Of a DNA stretch of 64,000 nucleotides, positions 45,971 to 57,902 are shown piece after piece. The stretch is from Cloeon dipterum (taxonomy: Eukaryota > Arthropoda > Insecta > Ephemeroptera > Baetidae), in contig NC_088786.1 of NCBI RefSeq assembly GCF_949628265.1, positions 36,477,681 to 36,541,680 on the forward strand, read 5' to 3'. The notes under the pieces were generated by a model. That model was not told where the DNA came from. It searched no databases and saw only the letters and a program-made list of their open reading frames with translations. Position 1 is the stretch's first letter, and the number at the start of each line of letters is the position of its first letter. A program made the translations under genes and the position numbers.

Positions 45971-46837
45971 AAAATTATATTAAAACCTACTTAGGCAAAA
46001 TGTCTCTTTATTTAAATTGGGATAAATGTCAGATTATAAAATTTAGAAACAAAGGTCTGGGTAGATATAGTAAAATCGAAAAATCTTGGGAATCTGAAAA
46101 TAACCTAAAATTTTCCCCTTCAGTCAACTATCTAGGCGTAACTTTTCAAGCATCTGGTACTTGTTTTAGTCAACACATTGATCGAAGGGTTAAGGCCTCT
46201 ATTTTCGCAACATTTAAAATAAAAAATCTATGTAAGTCCTCTATTGATACGGCTACAAAGCTATTTAATTTAGCAATCTCGCCTGTTGCATCCTACGGTA
46301 TTGAAGCTGTTTGGTCTCATTTAAATTTAAATGATTTCAATAAATTAGAAAGTGCTAAATCTAGATTCTTTAAAAAGGCACTGGGCGTTGACAAACGAAT
46401 GCGTTCGAGATTGGTTTATGAACTTGTACAGACCGACCTATTCGTTAATGAGCTAAAATCAAAATTATCTCTCACTTGTTTCGAAGCTTTTGTCAAGTTT
46501 GTGAGTAATATGAATATTAAAAAGCAAAATATTGATCCAAAATTCTATTATACTCCCGCAATGTTAAATACCGATTGGAAGAAAACGAATTGTAAGGATC
46601 GTTCCATGTTAACCAGATATTCATTTCATGGGTATCATTTTCTTATTTGCACAAATTCTTGTTTTCACCTGGATGTTACCGACAAATGTAAATATAGTTA
46701 TTCTAATGCTGATCTGTATAGTATGTACCACATTCTTGATTGTCCTTTAAAACCTTTGACTTTAACCAAAGCTGCCTCATATAAATGCTGGAAACAGTTG
46801 TACGCCGTTGGCGTTTAATAAATATTCTATTCTATTC
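45971..46837 (+). mobile_element. 5'-truncated non-LTR retrotransposon (LINE) insertion
   Basis: The 867-bp insertion is flanked by perfect 15-bp duplications TTTAAAATTATCATT (45956-45970 and 46838-46852). The 3' tail is a short TATTC repeat. Truncated at the 5' end, as usual for target-primed reverse transcription. It sits in the 3' flank of LRR unit A, in sequence shared with the flank of unit B. Confidence 0.92.
45973..46818 (+). CDS. LINE reverse transcriptase C-terminal part (partial)
   Basis: The open frame runs without interruption from the truncation point to TAA 46816-46818, about 281 codons; the first ATG is at 46000. It starts in the palm/thumb region (LYLNWDKCQIIKF, then SVNYLGVTFQASG) and continues through the thumb and C-terminal region of LINE polymerases to a C-terminal Cys/His cluster (CKYSYSNADLYSMYHILDC). 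The catalytic YxDD region is missing by truncation, so it cannot be autonomous. The absence of stops or frameshifts suggests recent insertion. The clade (Jockey, CR1 or other) is not settled. Confidence 0.85.
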   Translation, partial: NYIKTYLGKMSLYLNWDKCQIIKFRNKGLGRYSKIEKSWESENNLKFSPSVNYLGVTFQASGTCFSQHIDRRVKASIFATFKIKNLCKSSIDTATKLFNLAISPVASYGIEAVWSHLNLNDFNKLESAKSRFFKKALGVDKRMRSRLVYELVQTDLFVNELKSKLSLTCFEAFVKFVSNMNIKKQNIDPKFYYTPAMLNTDWKKTNCKDRSMLTRYSFHGYHFLICTNSCFHLDVTDKCKYSYSNADLYSMYHILDCPLKPLTLTKAASYKCWKQLYAVGV

Positions 46838-46852
46838 TTTAAAATTATCATT

Positions 46853-48477
46853 CCTGCATTTTCGACACGCTGTCATTTATTTAAAAACATGATTCTCGCA
46901 GATTATTATTTTAGTAAATGCACACACATTAATCCGTAATTAAAAAAAAAAAATCAAAATTTGCTAAGGAGGCACTGCAACGCTTAGGAATAATTGGCTG
47001 CAATAAATTAAGCACGCTTTATAAAGTCTCAATCGCCAATTTTTATGAAATTTGGAAGAAAATTAATTAATTGTGTTGAATTGAATTGAATTGTGAGTCG
47101 AGCTGCGTGGGACATAAAAACGATTAACTACATTTTATTTTCTTACTTCCCAACGTTGCAGGTTAAACAAATGATCAGGAATCAACAGAAATTTTAAACT
47201 TTCGAAAAATCGTCTTTTTTAACTTAGGGTTTTATTGCTGTCTAACACTGTCTTGCAAATTGTGAGCCTGTTGCGTGCGTTCAATTCACAACTGTCTAAA
47301 TGGAAAGATATGACACATATGCGAGAAAACTGAGTGGCAGTAGTTCGACAATTTTACACTTTAATAGTTATTAATATTGCGGGGCAGGAGCCACCAAAGG
47401 TATGCAATCGGCACTGCGTTTGCCTCTCTCAAGAGGTTGCAGCCTGTTCCTTAAGCCAATATTATTATTTTGTCGTTAAGGGGTGGACAGAAGCGTCCCC
47501 AGAGGGACGAGCGGGGGAGCGAGAGAATTAATCTCTTGCGCTAGCGTGTCGTCACGAGAGCGATTGTGTGTGCGAGCAGGTGCGCGTTCGCTCAGGCGGT
47601 GCCTTTATTGATACCTGAGTTTGTCCCTCCGCTCTCCCCTGTGGATGCTCGAAAATGTATTTTGTCACGACCCAATAATTGTTATTGATTCTAATATCAT
47701 CAGGTACAACCCTGACAGATTTTCAAGTAAATTATCCCGGAAGAGAAGGGATAAAAGAATGGCTAAAAGGGAAAATTGATAAAAATGTTCACCTGCCCAA
47801 AGATTTTGATTTTTTTTTCAAATTAAACTCTTCACGCACATGAAATAACAAACTGATAAGCGAGCCTTCATCCCTTATTTTGTTGAAAATTAAAATCATC
47901 AGTTAAATACATAAATTTAAATATTGAAAATATATTTTTATGCATAGTTTATCTATTTTGAATCTTAAAATACTATTTCGTTCGCAATATTAATTTCGCA
48001 AATGCACAAATTAATCCCTTAACTGTAAGGATCAAATTAAAAAGCCAGAATTTGACTGAAGGCACTGCAAAGTTTAGAGAAAGTTTTCCTATGGGCTGGA
48101 AGATAATTTTGACTGCTGGACTTTTCATTTCGCATCGCCCTGCGTTGATTGGCCAAGGTATGGAGCCAAAATTCACGTTTTTCGCTCGGGAAGATAGGGA
48201 AGCGTTCAGGTCAAATACCTTAAATAGAATAGAATTTGGCAAGGTCGATGTAGGAAGGTGGTCCATCATTTTTTAGATGGGGAGGGTAAAACAGTGCGGC
48301 GCAGTAAATTTATAAATTATAACGACAAAATATGCGAGTTGCTTCTCTGTAAAGTCCAAAACGTCGGCGGGCTCGTAAGGCGACATTGTGAGTGCAATGG
48401 CGAAATTAGGGAATTATTAAGTTATTTTGAAATTTGGTTTATTTAAATCTTTCGTAAATTGGTAGCCTGTGTTTCGA
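46853..48477. other. Spacer between LRR units A and B
   Basis: Shares blocks with the other inter-unit spacers: AAATGCACACACATTAATCC (46918) with 51961, AACTGTCTAAATGGAAAGAT (47290) with 53310, and GGGAAAATTGATAAAAATG (47769) with 54240. No gene. Confidence 0.55.
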
Positions 48478-48697
48478 ATTGAACTTAAGCCCCTTGCTGT
48501 GCTTTGAAATCGGCCGGTGCATTGTGCGTTGGGTCCATGCACCGAAGGAGGGAAGAAAAGAGAATTCAGGCCATCTATTCACCCTCCGTCTCAATATGTT
48601 CGTCATCGCGTCAGTCTTTAGGTAGACGGGCAACCGAAAACACTTCTGCTGCATCTCTTCTGCGTGCGTGACTCCCTCACAACCTCACAACTGCGTG
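48478..48697 (+). promoter_or_regulatory. Conserved 5' leader exon of LRR unit B
   Basis: A block of about 180 bp nearly identical to 59182-59366. It ends in a good donor (GTG|GTAAGT) and precedes the ATG-bearing exon by an intron of 416 bp. It contains a 9-codon upstream ORF, MFVIASVFR, whose counterpart in unit D is MFVIASVSR. The complementary strand also has an open frame in both copies. Confidence 0.55.
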
Positions 48698-49767
48698 GTA
48701 AGTTTTATCGCATTATATTCGATTTTGTCCTTCGCGTCTTTGCCCACGACTAAAGCTGCGAATCTTCGACTGTAATTGTCTAATTTTCCGTCACAGAATA
48801 TTCAAACTGAGCACGAAATCATGCCGAATTCACACACCACTGTTTATGCAACTGGAAAATCTTATAAAACTGTTTACGGCGGTAAAAATAAGTAAATTTC
48901 AGCACATCAGCTTGTTTGAGCACGATTTATCGAATTTTTTAATTCAAGAATCCAGATTGATAACACTGATGTGGGTTTCAATAGAGTTGTTCGATTTTTT
49001 CTAAATTCGTTTTTTTTTTTTTGCCTTGTACTACTCAATCCAGAGAGCAGAAATTAAAAAGTTTAAGAAGATTATTGAAATCTTTTTTGAAAATTATGCA
49101 TTGTGTTTTATAGAAAATGGCTACCAATGAAGTGCATGCGCCTGACCTTCTTGAAGTGGCGAGGAGACGAGAGATCACGAGCTTGAAAAATATTCTGATC
49201 AAACATATCGCGGAAAACGTCGGAGATTTCATTCATGGAGAGGTGACACTAAACCATTTGCGTAAGTATCTAATTATTATAAGCAACCCCTAATTACAAA
49301 TTTACTACATTGAAATTTAATCTCTAGTAATATTTTAACTACAAATGCACCTATTAGTACAGTGTTTATAGCTCGTAACTAATAGAGGGCACCACTGCAC
49401 ATTTACAAATTTTATTTATATACGTGCCCTGCGATTTGGGTTCGAATTTCGATCCTGGCATAGGCAAAACTCAATGGGCTGAAAACTAAAATCAGTTTAG
49501 CCATTCGAATAAATGTTTACACGAGAAAGGTATCTGTCGTTTCCGCCTCTCCATTAGGCCGATTTAATTTTGGTCCTCTGTAAAAACTTAGCTTAAATTG
49601 TTTTGCTATATTTAAAAAGCCTGAAAATTGTATAAAAGCTTTATTGCCATCCATTGGCTTCTTTCGTATTTAAAAAAAAATTAATTTTGTGCCTATATTG
49701 ATTTCTAGCTTTACAACTTCGTCAGATGGTGCTGAGGCAGCTGATGCAACCGAGGGACAGTGTATAC

Positions 49768-49871
49768 AGGCCCGGACTGGGGTCAGTTTGCCCTCCAAAC
49801 ACGCGACTGCGACCCACTGGACGAACCCCTAATTTTTTTAGTTTGCGAGCGAAATTTACGAGTTCCACAGA
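49768..49871. repeat. Repeat beginning CAGGCCCGGACTGG
   Basis: The same start recurs at 63443, in both cases beside a foldback MITE F1. Short and AT/GC mixed. Possibly a hAT-type end, but no partner end was found. Confidence 0.4.
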
Positions 49872-50272
49872 TCCTAAGTGTTTGTACCAAAAGATGGCGC
49901 CACCGTAAACTTTCGTAATAAATTTAATTTTAAGGCATTTCCGCTGCGATTTCAGACTCAATCCTGCTACTGTGCATTCCTCAATTAAAATGTTTTCTTA
50001 CGAAGTGCTGAAAACCAAAATCAGTCCAGCCATTCGCAGTAGAATCGTCGGAAAATATTTTATAATTCAAAAAATAGTTTTTCGCGATTCTACGGCGATT
50101 GGCTGGTTTTCAGCACGCCAAAAGAAAGCATATTAAGTGAAAAATACACAGTGACAGGATTAAGTCTGAAATCGCAGCGGAAATGTCTTAAAATTAAATT
50201 TATTACGAAAGTACATGGTGGCGCCATCTGCGTTATGGCGGCTTCGAACACTGAGGGTTTATACAACTGGTG
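49872..50272. mobile_element. Foldback MITE family F1, copy 3
   Basis: The arms contain AAGATGGCGCCACCG and the complement GGTGGCGCCATCTGCG; the centre carries GTGCTGAAAACCAAAATC. It ends TATACAACTGGTGAATT. More diverged than the copy at 26986. Confidence 0.8.
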
Positions 50273-50490
50273 AATTAAAGGCAGCTTCGTCGGTGGATAG
50301 CGAGCTGTTTATTTTTCCGTATTTCTACAGAAATATTGTCCTGCTCAGGACGTGACAGGAACAGGAAGCTCATGAATTAGCTAGGGCTACAACCAGTAGC
50401 CAAAATTAGTTGAGCAGGATATTTCTGTAGAAATTCGGAAAATTAAACAGCTATTAGCTATCCACCGAGAAAGTTGCCTTTAATTGAAAT
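50273..50490. mobile_element. Small TIR element, family S1, about 218 bp
   Basis: The ends AATTAAAGGCAGCTTCGTCG and the complement of AATTAAAGGCAACTTTCTCG both continue with GTGGATAGC. A second copy at 63546-64000 is interrupted by a hAT MITE. Confidence 0.75.
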
Positions 50491-50539
50491 CCATTTTTTA
50501 TTATACAGATTAAACGTATTTTAGTGCATAGTAGCGTAG

Positions 50540-50930
50540 TTTTTTTTTTGCTCTTTTTATGCCTGTCCGAGGACCGGGAAGGGCGCGCACTGCACTAGCA
50601 CGAATGCTGAAACTTGGGTCCCAATAACACCGCGAACGGATAACATGGGCGCACCAGGCCGCACATTTCAGGGATAAAGCCCACTCAAGGGCCACTTGCC
50701 TCCGCACCGAGCACTGCATTGAAACGCTAGACATTCGTCCCGTGAAGCAAAATCACGCATGCTGGAAAGGTGCAAACCAGCCCGTTGAGCAATTTGAGCA
50801 ATTCGAGTCACTAAACTAACCACTTTTTGCCATCTCTGACATTGGGTAGCCAGTATTAGAACTCCGAACTGCTCAAATACCTCACATTGTTTTGAGACTC
50901 CTGAGAGTGCCTTAACAATGCGAGCCAACG
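50540..50930 (-). repeat. Dispersed repeat R3, copy 1
   Basis: Shares TTTGAGCAGTTCGGRGWTCT, TGTCAGAGATGRCAAAAA and GTGACTCGAATTGCTCAAAT-like blocks with 61620-61850, and its distal part with 27770-27900. GC-rich, with an 86-codon minus-strand frame (FEQFGVLILATQCQRWQKVV), perhaps a fragment of a mobile element or captured gene. Confidence 0.6.
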
Positions 50931-51613
50931 GGCTGGTTGAAATGGATGAAGTGACGTTAAATACATAAAAAATTCTAACCTATTCTGGCCTTAATTTGGA
51001 AAAATCTGATATTTGAGTCAGGTTGCGTTGCTAAAATCTAGGTTTGTTGCTCAAAATTCACTCTTGTCAAAGGTTATTCAGAGCAATAAATATTTTTCAT
51101 CAAATTTTCGTCAGATTAATCTAACCTATTTTATACCTTTTGAACGAATCAGTAAGACATGCGTTTTTTTTCTTGAATGTTGTTTAAATATTCGAAATAA
51201 AAATAGAAATGTATGCTAGAGAGCACTCAAATCAGCCAGCCTCGCAACATCTTGGCCAGCCTTTGCATTTAGCTCGCCAGGCACGCCAGCCGCCGGTCAA
51301 AAATTCGAAAATGGAAAAGAAGCTTTAGATACTTGGGCCGTTTATTGATTTATTATTTAATGAAATCAAATACGAATTTCTGATGGCTTTCAGAGAATTT
51401 CGCGCAGTTGCTGCGGCTCATCTCCCCAAGTTGGTCGATGTTCAAATTGAGCTCCGTTGTATGGATCACATTGTTCCCGGGGTACTTAAATTAAAAAGCC
51501 ATGATGAAAAACATATAAGTTTTAACGGTAAAAAATTCAAGCAGTGGATCGGAGATGACAGCATTGCCAAGTTCATTCGTGTATTTAATGCTAGAGCTAG
51601 AAATCAGCTGTAG

Positions 51614-53384
51614 TTTATTGTTAAACCTGTAATAATTCAATAAATATTGTAAGGTATGTGCATTTATCTTATTTTATAATTTACCTCTTGAGTACAAAAA
51701 TATCACTTTTAGATTTTTCTTTCAAATTTGCATTAGGTGCGGAATTTTTCTATAATATGCCGATTCAAATGAACATTCATTTTTTGGAAAATTTGAACTT
51801 TGAAGAAGGAGCATGCGAAGTAAAATTATCTCTTTCATTACCTAATAATTATTGCTATAATTAGAAAGTAACCGCCAATTATTAAATCGATAGTTATTTG
51901 ATAAATTGTTTATATTTTTCATGCATTGCTAATTTATTTGGACTTTTAAAAAAATGTTCCAATGCACAAATTAATCCATAAATGTCTAATTGAACAGTAA
52001 AAATTTACCCAGGAGGCAGTGCGAATTTTTGAGAAAATTAGCTGCAAATTAAAATGGTGAGCACTGTCTCAAAATTTACAGTTCAAGATCAATGACTAAG
52101 AATAACAAAAAAGTAGCATTTTGATGAGTAATCGTTGCATGAGAAAAAACAATAGTTGAAGATGTCTATTCAACCTGTATATCAAATAATCTTGAAAAAC
52201 ACCCCTCCGCTTGGATTTGTAGTTAGAAGTGCAAGGCGCTGACAAAAACCCTCGTTCGGCGGGACATTAATTCCCGCCAGTTTTAGAGAGTGACCAAGCA
52301 ACAAAAGGAATAATTGACCTCTTTACGCAGCGGCAGCTCTTCTGTGTACAAAACACGAACCAGGTAACAGCTCCAGCTGTAAGTTTGTGATTTATTTTCA
52401 TCTCATATTTTCTTAACGCACATTTTAGCGGATTTTCAAAATCGGCGTACAAACACTTAAAGACTTAAAATGCGCACCATTGGTTTCTTGCGCAAAAAAA
52501 ACAGCTGAACAACAAACTAGTTTTGGTTTTGTCCGCATTTTTCTGCATTTAACCACGAAAAAGTCACATTTTGCGCCAAAAGATTAAAAAATACTGGAAA
52601 ATTTCGATTAGAGTTAGAATTTTCAGTCTTTTGGTGAAACCAAAGGCATTTTTACTGATTTTTAAAATACTCCTACCTTTGCATGCATCATTAGAATTTT
52701 TTATTTTCAATAAATATGCACGATATAGCATGTGTTCTTGTTCTGGAAAAATGCGAGTTTTTGCGAACCCTGGCAACCGGTCAGGAAATTTTCTGCCCTT
52801 TAACGCGATAGTGGACAAGTTTTGAGATGAGTTGTGTGCGTGATTTACTTTGTCGAACGCTTTGCTCGAAAGTTAAGAATGCCGCGTGGATGTGCGTTGA
52901 CCGCTCTTCTCGTCCAATCATTGATTGTGGTGGTGAGCAGAGCTACGCAGCTGCGTTTTGCTCTGAAACCACGCTGGAAATTCGGGATAAATTTTTCCAA
53001 CCGGTGACGTGATTTTTAAAACGCGGTAGATTTCCATGACGTGTTTGGGAATTGGTGCTGCTGCGATTTCCAGTCAACGGGCGGGAGAGATTTTTATTAA
53101 AAATATACGTGAAAGCGGCGAAGTTTAACAGGGTGCAGCAGGCACATTGTCTGGGTCCGCGGACGCATTTTGTTATATAGGTTGTGTTCTGCAGAATGTA
53201 CACTTGCTATCTCACTCACCGATTTGTATCCAATGTTGAAGAATTAAAAAAAACTTAAAGGAATACTGAGCAGTGCTGTGGAACATAAACGATCGCGTTC
53301 AACTCACAACTGTCTAAACGAAAAGATATGAATGACCTAGTGGCCGTTGTTAATTCATGTTCGATAATTAGTTTTATGACATAG
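51614..53384. other. 3' flank of unit B and spacer, with repeat R1 copy 2 at 52500-52780
   Basis: 52500-52780 is the second copy of the repeat at 17150-17440. 53290-53340 matches the block at 47270-47320. No gene. Confidence 0.55.
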
Positions 53385-53555
53385 GATATGGACGTGGATG
53401 TACAGTAGGAAGGAGGGGAGGGAACATTATTCTCCCTTGCTCTCTCAACATCATCATTCTCGGGGTAGAGGAGCAAGAAAGAACACTTACCGCAGCCGCA
53501 TCTTCTGTGTGCTGACACTGCTGACTCCCTCAACGCCAACTTTTACAACCACGAA
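53385..53555 (+). promoter_or_regulatory. Putative 5' leader exon of LRR unit C
   Basis: Same position relative to the gene as the leaders of B and D, and weak similarity (GGAAGGAGGGGAGGGAA, TCTTCTGTGTGCTGAC, GACTCCCTCAACGCC). Donor-like GTAGGT at 53556. Much more diverged than the B/D pair. Confidence 0.4.
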
Positions 53556-55535
53556 GTAGGTTTTTATCGCATTTTACTTTATATTTTCCTTCGTCTCTTT
53601 GGTCAAAGCAAAAAGCAAAAATTTCAGATGCATGTTTTACTTTGAATCGTGAAAAATATGGCAAATAAACTAGTCCATGGCGAAAAAAGATCATTCAACT
53701 TGGCAAATAAACCGTGCAAAAGAGTAAACTTAAGCTTGTTTGAGCACATTTTGTTAATTTTTTTATAATTTAATTTTAAGAAGCCATTTTTGGGCAACTC
53801 TACGCCTGCTCCAATTTTTTTGGCTTGTTAAAATTTTGTTTCAATGCTGCTTTATTTTTATTTAACAGATTAACAGAAAAATCGTTTTATTAAATCAGTC
53901 CTTTTTCGAATCAAAAGATAAAATCAAGGCCTCTTTTGACTCTAGATAATTCCACTTCTCCACAAATATTCACAAAATGCATGCTGCATAATTTTAAAAT
54001 CGTCGCCGGCCATTTCTTCAATTTTTCTCTGCGTCAAAGCAGTAACGCGTCCGAAGAAAAAGAATTTTTGGGTGGAATTCACAAACAAATGCACCGACCT
54101 ACAGCAACAAAATGCAGAGAGCGCGCCGGTTTGGTTTGTCCGCAGATCAGGAGATCTCTCAAAAGGGTATTTTTGTAAACATATGCCACTGCCTCGAAGT
54201 TGTATTCTCTGTTTACCCTGGCCACCCGCAAGGCCAAAAGGGAAAATTGATAATAATGTTCACCTGCCCGGACCGGCCATTGGCCTCTCGCCTGCCGCCG
54301 AGCATCGTTATTTACCACCAAAATATTTCGTCGTCCACCTGAGGGATGACGAGTTAAAATTTAAAATAGCTAGAATAACCCTGCACCGAGCTGCCGAGCC
54401 CACGCCAATGCTCGCTCGTCGTTTAAAGAATTAAGAGAGAAAAAATAGCGTAACGATTGATTGTGAGTAGCAGCTGCCGCGATGACGAAGTTTTAGGGAT
54501 GGCCCGGTGGCAGTGCGTGGAACATTAATCGCGGGCACGAATCTTTTTTTAATAAAACACGCAGACTGAATTTTCTTACAAATGGAATAGAGAAATTTTT
54601 ATGCACCGACTGCGAGAAAAAGCAGCGCAATGAATAACACCCCTAGTCGCTCAGACACAGTCTCCGCAGCGCAAATTGAGCCATCCAGCGGCTGCTATTT
54701 GCCTTTTGGAATAGCCTTCTTTGCTATTGATCGGCAGGGGAAACAAAATTGCAGATCGCTAGAGCCACGATTTTCCTGCAGCAGTGCCGAAATTTTTTAA
54801 GAAAAAAATGCGGCGTGCATGCGAGCGGGCAGATTCGAAAAGATTCGTCAACACCGGTAAAACCACGTTGAATTAGCTCTCAGGTGGTGCGACCTGCGGA
54901 AGGTCCGTGGCGGGCGAGGAGATAAACTAAGCTATGTACCGCCAACTGTGCTCAAAAGTGCGGAAAAAAGTATAAAACTACGATTCTGAAGCGATTATTT
55001 TAGGTTGGTTTACCCTGACAAAGGTAACCAGGGTATTTCCCATGAAAGCCGAAGCAAATTCCTATCTGATGAGAGTTTGTAGTCGTGGATATAGCACGAG
55101 CGGTCGAAATTTGCGGAAAATAAAGCCATCGTCGGCTGCGCACTCAGACAAACAACGGCTAAAAAATCCGAAAAATAAAATCGAATTTTAATTTTTTTAT
55201 CTGCTCCAAAAATCTCAAATTTTGTATTCAGACGCGCGTTGGCGCCCCGCGTTTGATGAAAACAGTTGCTAATACTCATTATGGGTCCACGTTTCGGAAA
55301 AAATCGCAAATTTTATATTTCATGTGTCATTTTTATGGGGAAGTTGCATGAGGAAGAAATAACGAAAATTTTAACCTATTTCATAGTCCAGCATGGTAAA
55401 ACTGATGTGGGTTTCAATAAAAATGTGCATTTACCCTTCACCGACCCTTATTTGCTTTTTGCTCAATTCAGACAGTAGAAATTTTCCAACATTACGGCAA
55501 TAATTGTTAAAACCTTTCAATGTATTTTACAGGAA
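53556..55535. other. Leader intron of unit C with inserted sequence
   Basis: Begins like the other leader introns (AGCTTGTTTGAGCAC at about 53730). 54840-55330 has GC-rich words resembling the 39.6-41.8 kb island (GGTGGTGCGACCTGCGGAAG). Frames at 54072-54434 are open on both strands and not believed. Confidence 0.45.
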
Positions 55536-57874
55536 ATGGCTAGCATTAAAGTGGACGTGCCAGCCCTTCTTGGACTGGCGAGGTTAAGGGCTCAGGTCAA
55601 CAGCTTGCGAAATATTGTGTCCAAAAGTATCGCGGAAAACGTCGGATATTTCATTCATGGAAAAACGACCTTGGAAAAATTGCGTAAGAATCAAAAGTTA
55701 TTACATTTTGCCAATCCTACAATTTCAAAATCAATCGTGGCATAAAAACAATATATCTTAATTTATTTATTTGTTGAAAACTCAAATCGGCTCACAATCA
55801 GCATATCGAAAAAGAACAGATTCTCTCGTGAAATAACCTTTCTGTCGTTTTCCGCCAAGATTAGCAGCTTTGATTTTGGTTTTCAGTAAAAATTAAATTT
55901 GTGTTGTCACCAGTTGGCTTCTATTGAACTTAAATCAATTGGAAAAATTAATCATTCAAACATAAAACTCAATTTATTGTCTAGCTCTTGCCCTTCGTGA
56001 GATGGTTCTGCGTGAGCTGATGGCAATGAGGTTCTCCTTCAACAAGCAAGAAAACGTAGAGAGTATGATTCAGGCTTACTCTCAGTTGGTCATCCCAAAA
56101 ACTAAAAAAATCGACTTGAATGGATTTATCTCCATGAGTGATTGGCAGCAGATTGCTCAAAATACCACGAAGGTATTTTAAATTCTGTTTATGATTTTAA
56201 AAGAGGCTTAATTTATTATTTGTGCAGGTCCTGGATGTGATTTCGCACAAAGCTGCTGACTTGGAGCACCTTTATCTCCATCGAAATCCTTTTGTCGATT
56301 TTCCGTGCTTCGAGATCATGTCCATAGGACCTCTCTTAAGAATGGCAAACCTGAAGATGATTCAGTTTTCTAGCATTGAATACAGCCATGTGAAGCGTAT
56401 TTGCAAGGATTTGCAAAAATTGCAACACGTAGGATGCAAAAATCTTATATATTATGAAGAAGATGAAGAAGAAGATATACGAGCCAACGTTGAGGGCTTC
56501 AAGTCGTGCTTTTCTCGTCTCAGAGTGTTTTTGTTCACTGCAACAACTTGCCCATTTGAGAATGAGTTGACGAAACTCTGCTACCAACACTTGCCGAAAT
56601 TAGAAGTCGTCAGGGAATTTGCTGATACGTTAAAAAGCTCTTGTATTACCATGGACTTGATGGTACCAGTAGAGACGTCAGCGTTGCGTCATTTGCGTAC
56701 AGCTCCATCAACCATCGACCTGCCCGCAGCATTTCCCAACGTGACCCATTTAAGGGTGAGTATATTAATCACTGAATGGTAATTAGAGCATCTTATAACA
56801 ATTTCCCGACAAAAAATTGCCCTTTTATTCGGGTAATAGCTTTCACAGCGAGAAAATTCGAGAAAAAGGTTCAAGGAGCCTGATTTTCAGATGCCCACTC
56901 CTCTGTCCATAAAAGGACATCTAATTGTATTAAAAATTAACCTTTAATGAAATCAAATCAAACGACATGTTACAGGTAGATTGTACCAGGGATGTGCAAG
57001 AAGGCCAGCACGACTCAATTCTGAGATTCGCAAGCATCGAGAGTTTAGCGCTGGTAATCAGGAAGGTTGCGACTTCTGTTTCTACCCTGGAATCATTTTT
57101 GGACGCATATGGAGCCAATCTCCACACTCTCTTGATCGATTCAAGAAATTTCCTCAACTTTTCGTTCCAAAGGATTTTTGATGCCTGCCCGAAACTGCAG
57201 AGGCTGGAGTTGTGTCAAATGTGGGATGACGACAACCAGCCCATAGAATCTTTCGCTCAGCTGCGAGAGTTTCACTGGACAATGGGGTAAGATTTTACAG
57301 TTTATCGCTCGCTTGGCCCAAAAATCCATCGTTTCAGCTGTAAAAACCAAACACCAAAACCTACCTATTTCGACAAATATTGTTATATTTAAAATACAAA
57401 AAATTCTTTTGTCTCTGTTGTAGAAACTCCTGCAATATATTCCGCAAATTTGGAGTGACCAACATCCTGGCGGCACCAAATCTGGAGAAATTATACCTCG
57501 AAGATTTTGAGAACCAACTTGGTGTTGATGAACTTCGGAAGCTGACGTCGTTGGTGGCCGATAAGAAGATTTTGAGGAAGCTCACCAGTTTGAGTTTGAA
57601 GTTTGGTTTAATGTTCAACCATCATAATAACATCAACTTCGATTTGCTGCGGGCTCTGAGGGACTTCGTCGCCGTTGCTGCTGTTCATCTCCCCAATTTG
57701 GCTCATTTTTACATGGTGCTAATCTGTATGGACCATGTGTCTAGAGGTTTCATTTTCTATTTCTCTGATGAGGAAGAAGATGTTTGTAGCATTGGTGGAC
57801 AATTTCAGGAGTGGATCGGAGACGGTAGCATCGCCGAGTTCATTCGACTGATAAATGCCAGAAAGCAGTCGTAA
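55536..57874 (+). CDS. LRR array unit C: leucine-rich-repeat protein, 541 aa, unknown family
   Basis: Exons: 55536-55683, 55985-56172, 56228-56755, 56976-57286 and 57424-57874; phases 1, 0, 0, 2 close to 542 codons. The N-terminal 110 residues are helical and not LRR: VDVPALLGLARLRAQ, then SLRNIVSKSIAENVGYFIHG and LALREMVLRELM. Residues 113 onward form irregular LRRs: MANLKMIQFSSIEY, ICKDLQKLQHVGC, AFPNVTHLRV, ASIESLALVI, YGANLHTLLI, ACPKLQRLELCQ, AAPNLEKLYLED, LTSLSLKF. The C-terminus ends EWIGDGSIAEFIRLINAR, conserved in all units. No signal peptide and no TM, so probably cytosolic or nuclear. The plan (helical N-terminus + LRRs) resembles F-box or ZYG11/ZER1-type ubiquitin-ligase receptors, but that is inference. 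AATAAA at 57897-57902. Confidence 0.85.
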
Positions 57875-57896
57875 TTAATGTATTGTTTTGCGTCAA

Positions 57897-57902
57897 AATA
57901 AA
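57897..57902 (+). terminator. Polyadenylation signal of LRR unit C
   Basis: AATAAA 23 bp after the stop; the same context is preserved downstream of broken unit A (about 45660). Confidence 0.6.

Larger units (their letters stand above)
49117..51613 (+). pseudogene. LRR array unit B: disrupted, exons 3-4 lost
   Basis: Exon 1 (49117-49261) is intact: PDLLEVARRREITSLKNILI, then KHIAENVGDFIHGE. Exon 2 starts at 49709 (LRQMVLRQLMQPRD) but breaks off near 49762. From there to about 51300 are inserted repeats: a CAGGCCCGGACTGG-ended piece, foldback MITE F1, a small TIR element and repeat R3. The gene resumes around 51350 inside exon 5 (FREFRAVAAAHLPKLVDVQI), ending with FKQWIGDDSIAKFIRVFNAR and stop 51611-51613. 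Exons 3 and 4 are missing, so no functional LRR product is expected. The leader exon upstream is preserved. Confidence 0.82.

Noticed and set aside
46000..46818. Possible host gene in the open frame after LRR unit A
   Set aside because: The YLGV-type polymerase motif, C-terminal Cys/His cluster, 15-bp duplications and TATTC tail show that it is a truncated LINE.
54072..54434. 120-codon + strand frame between LRR units B and C
   Set aside because: Part of it (GGGAAAATTGATAATAATG) is spacer sequence repeated at 47.77 kb, where the frame is not kept.
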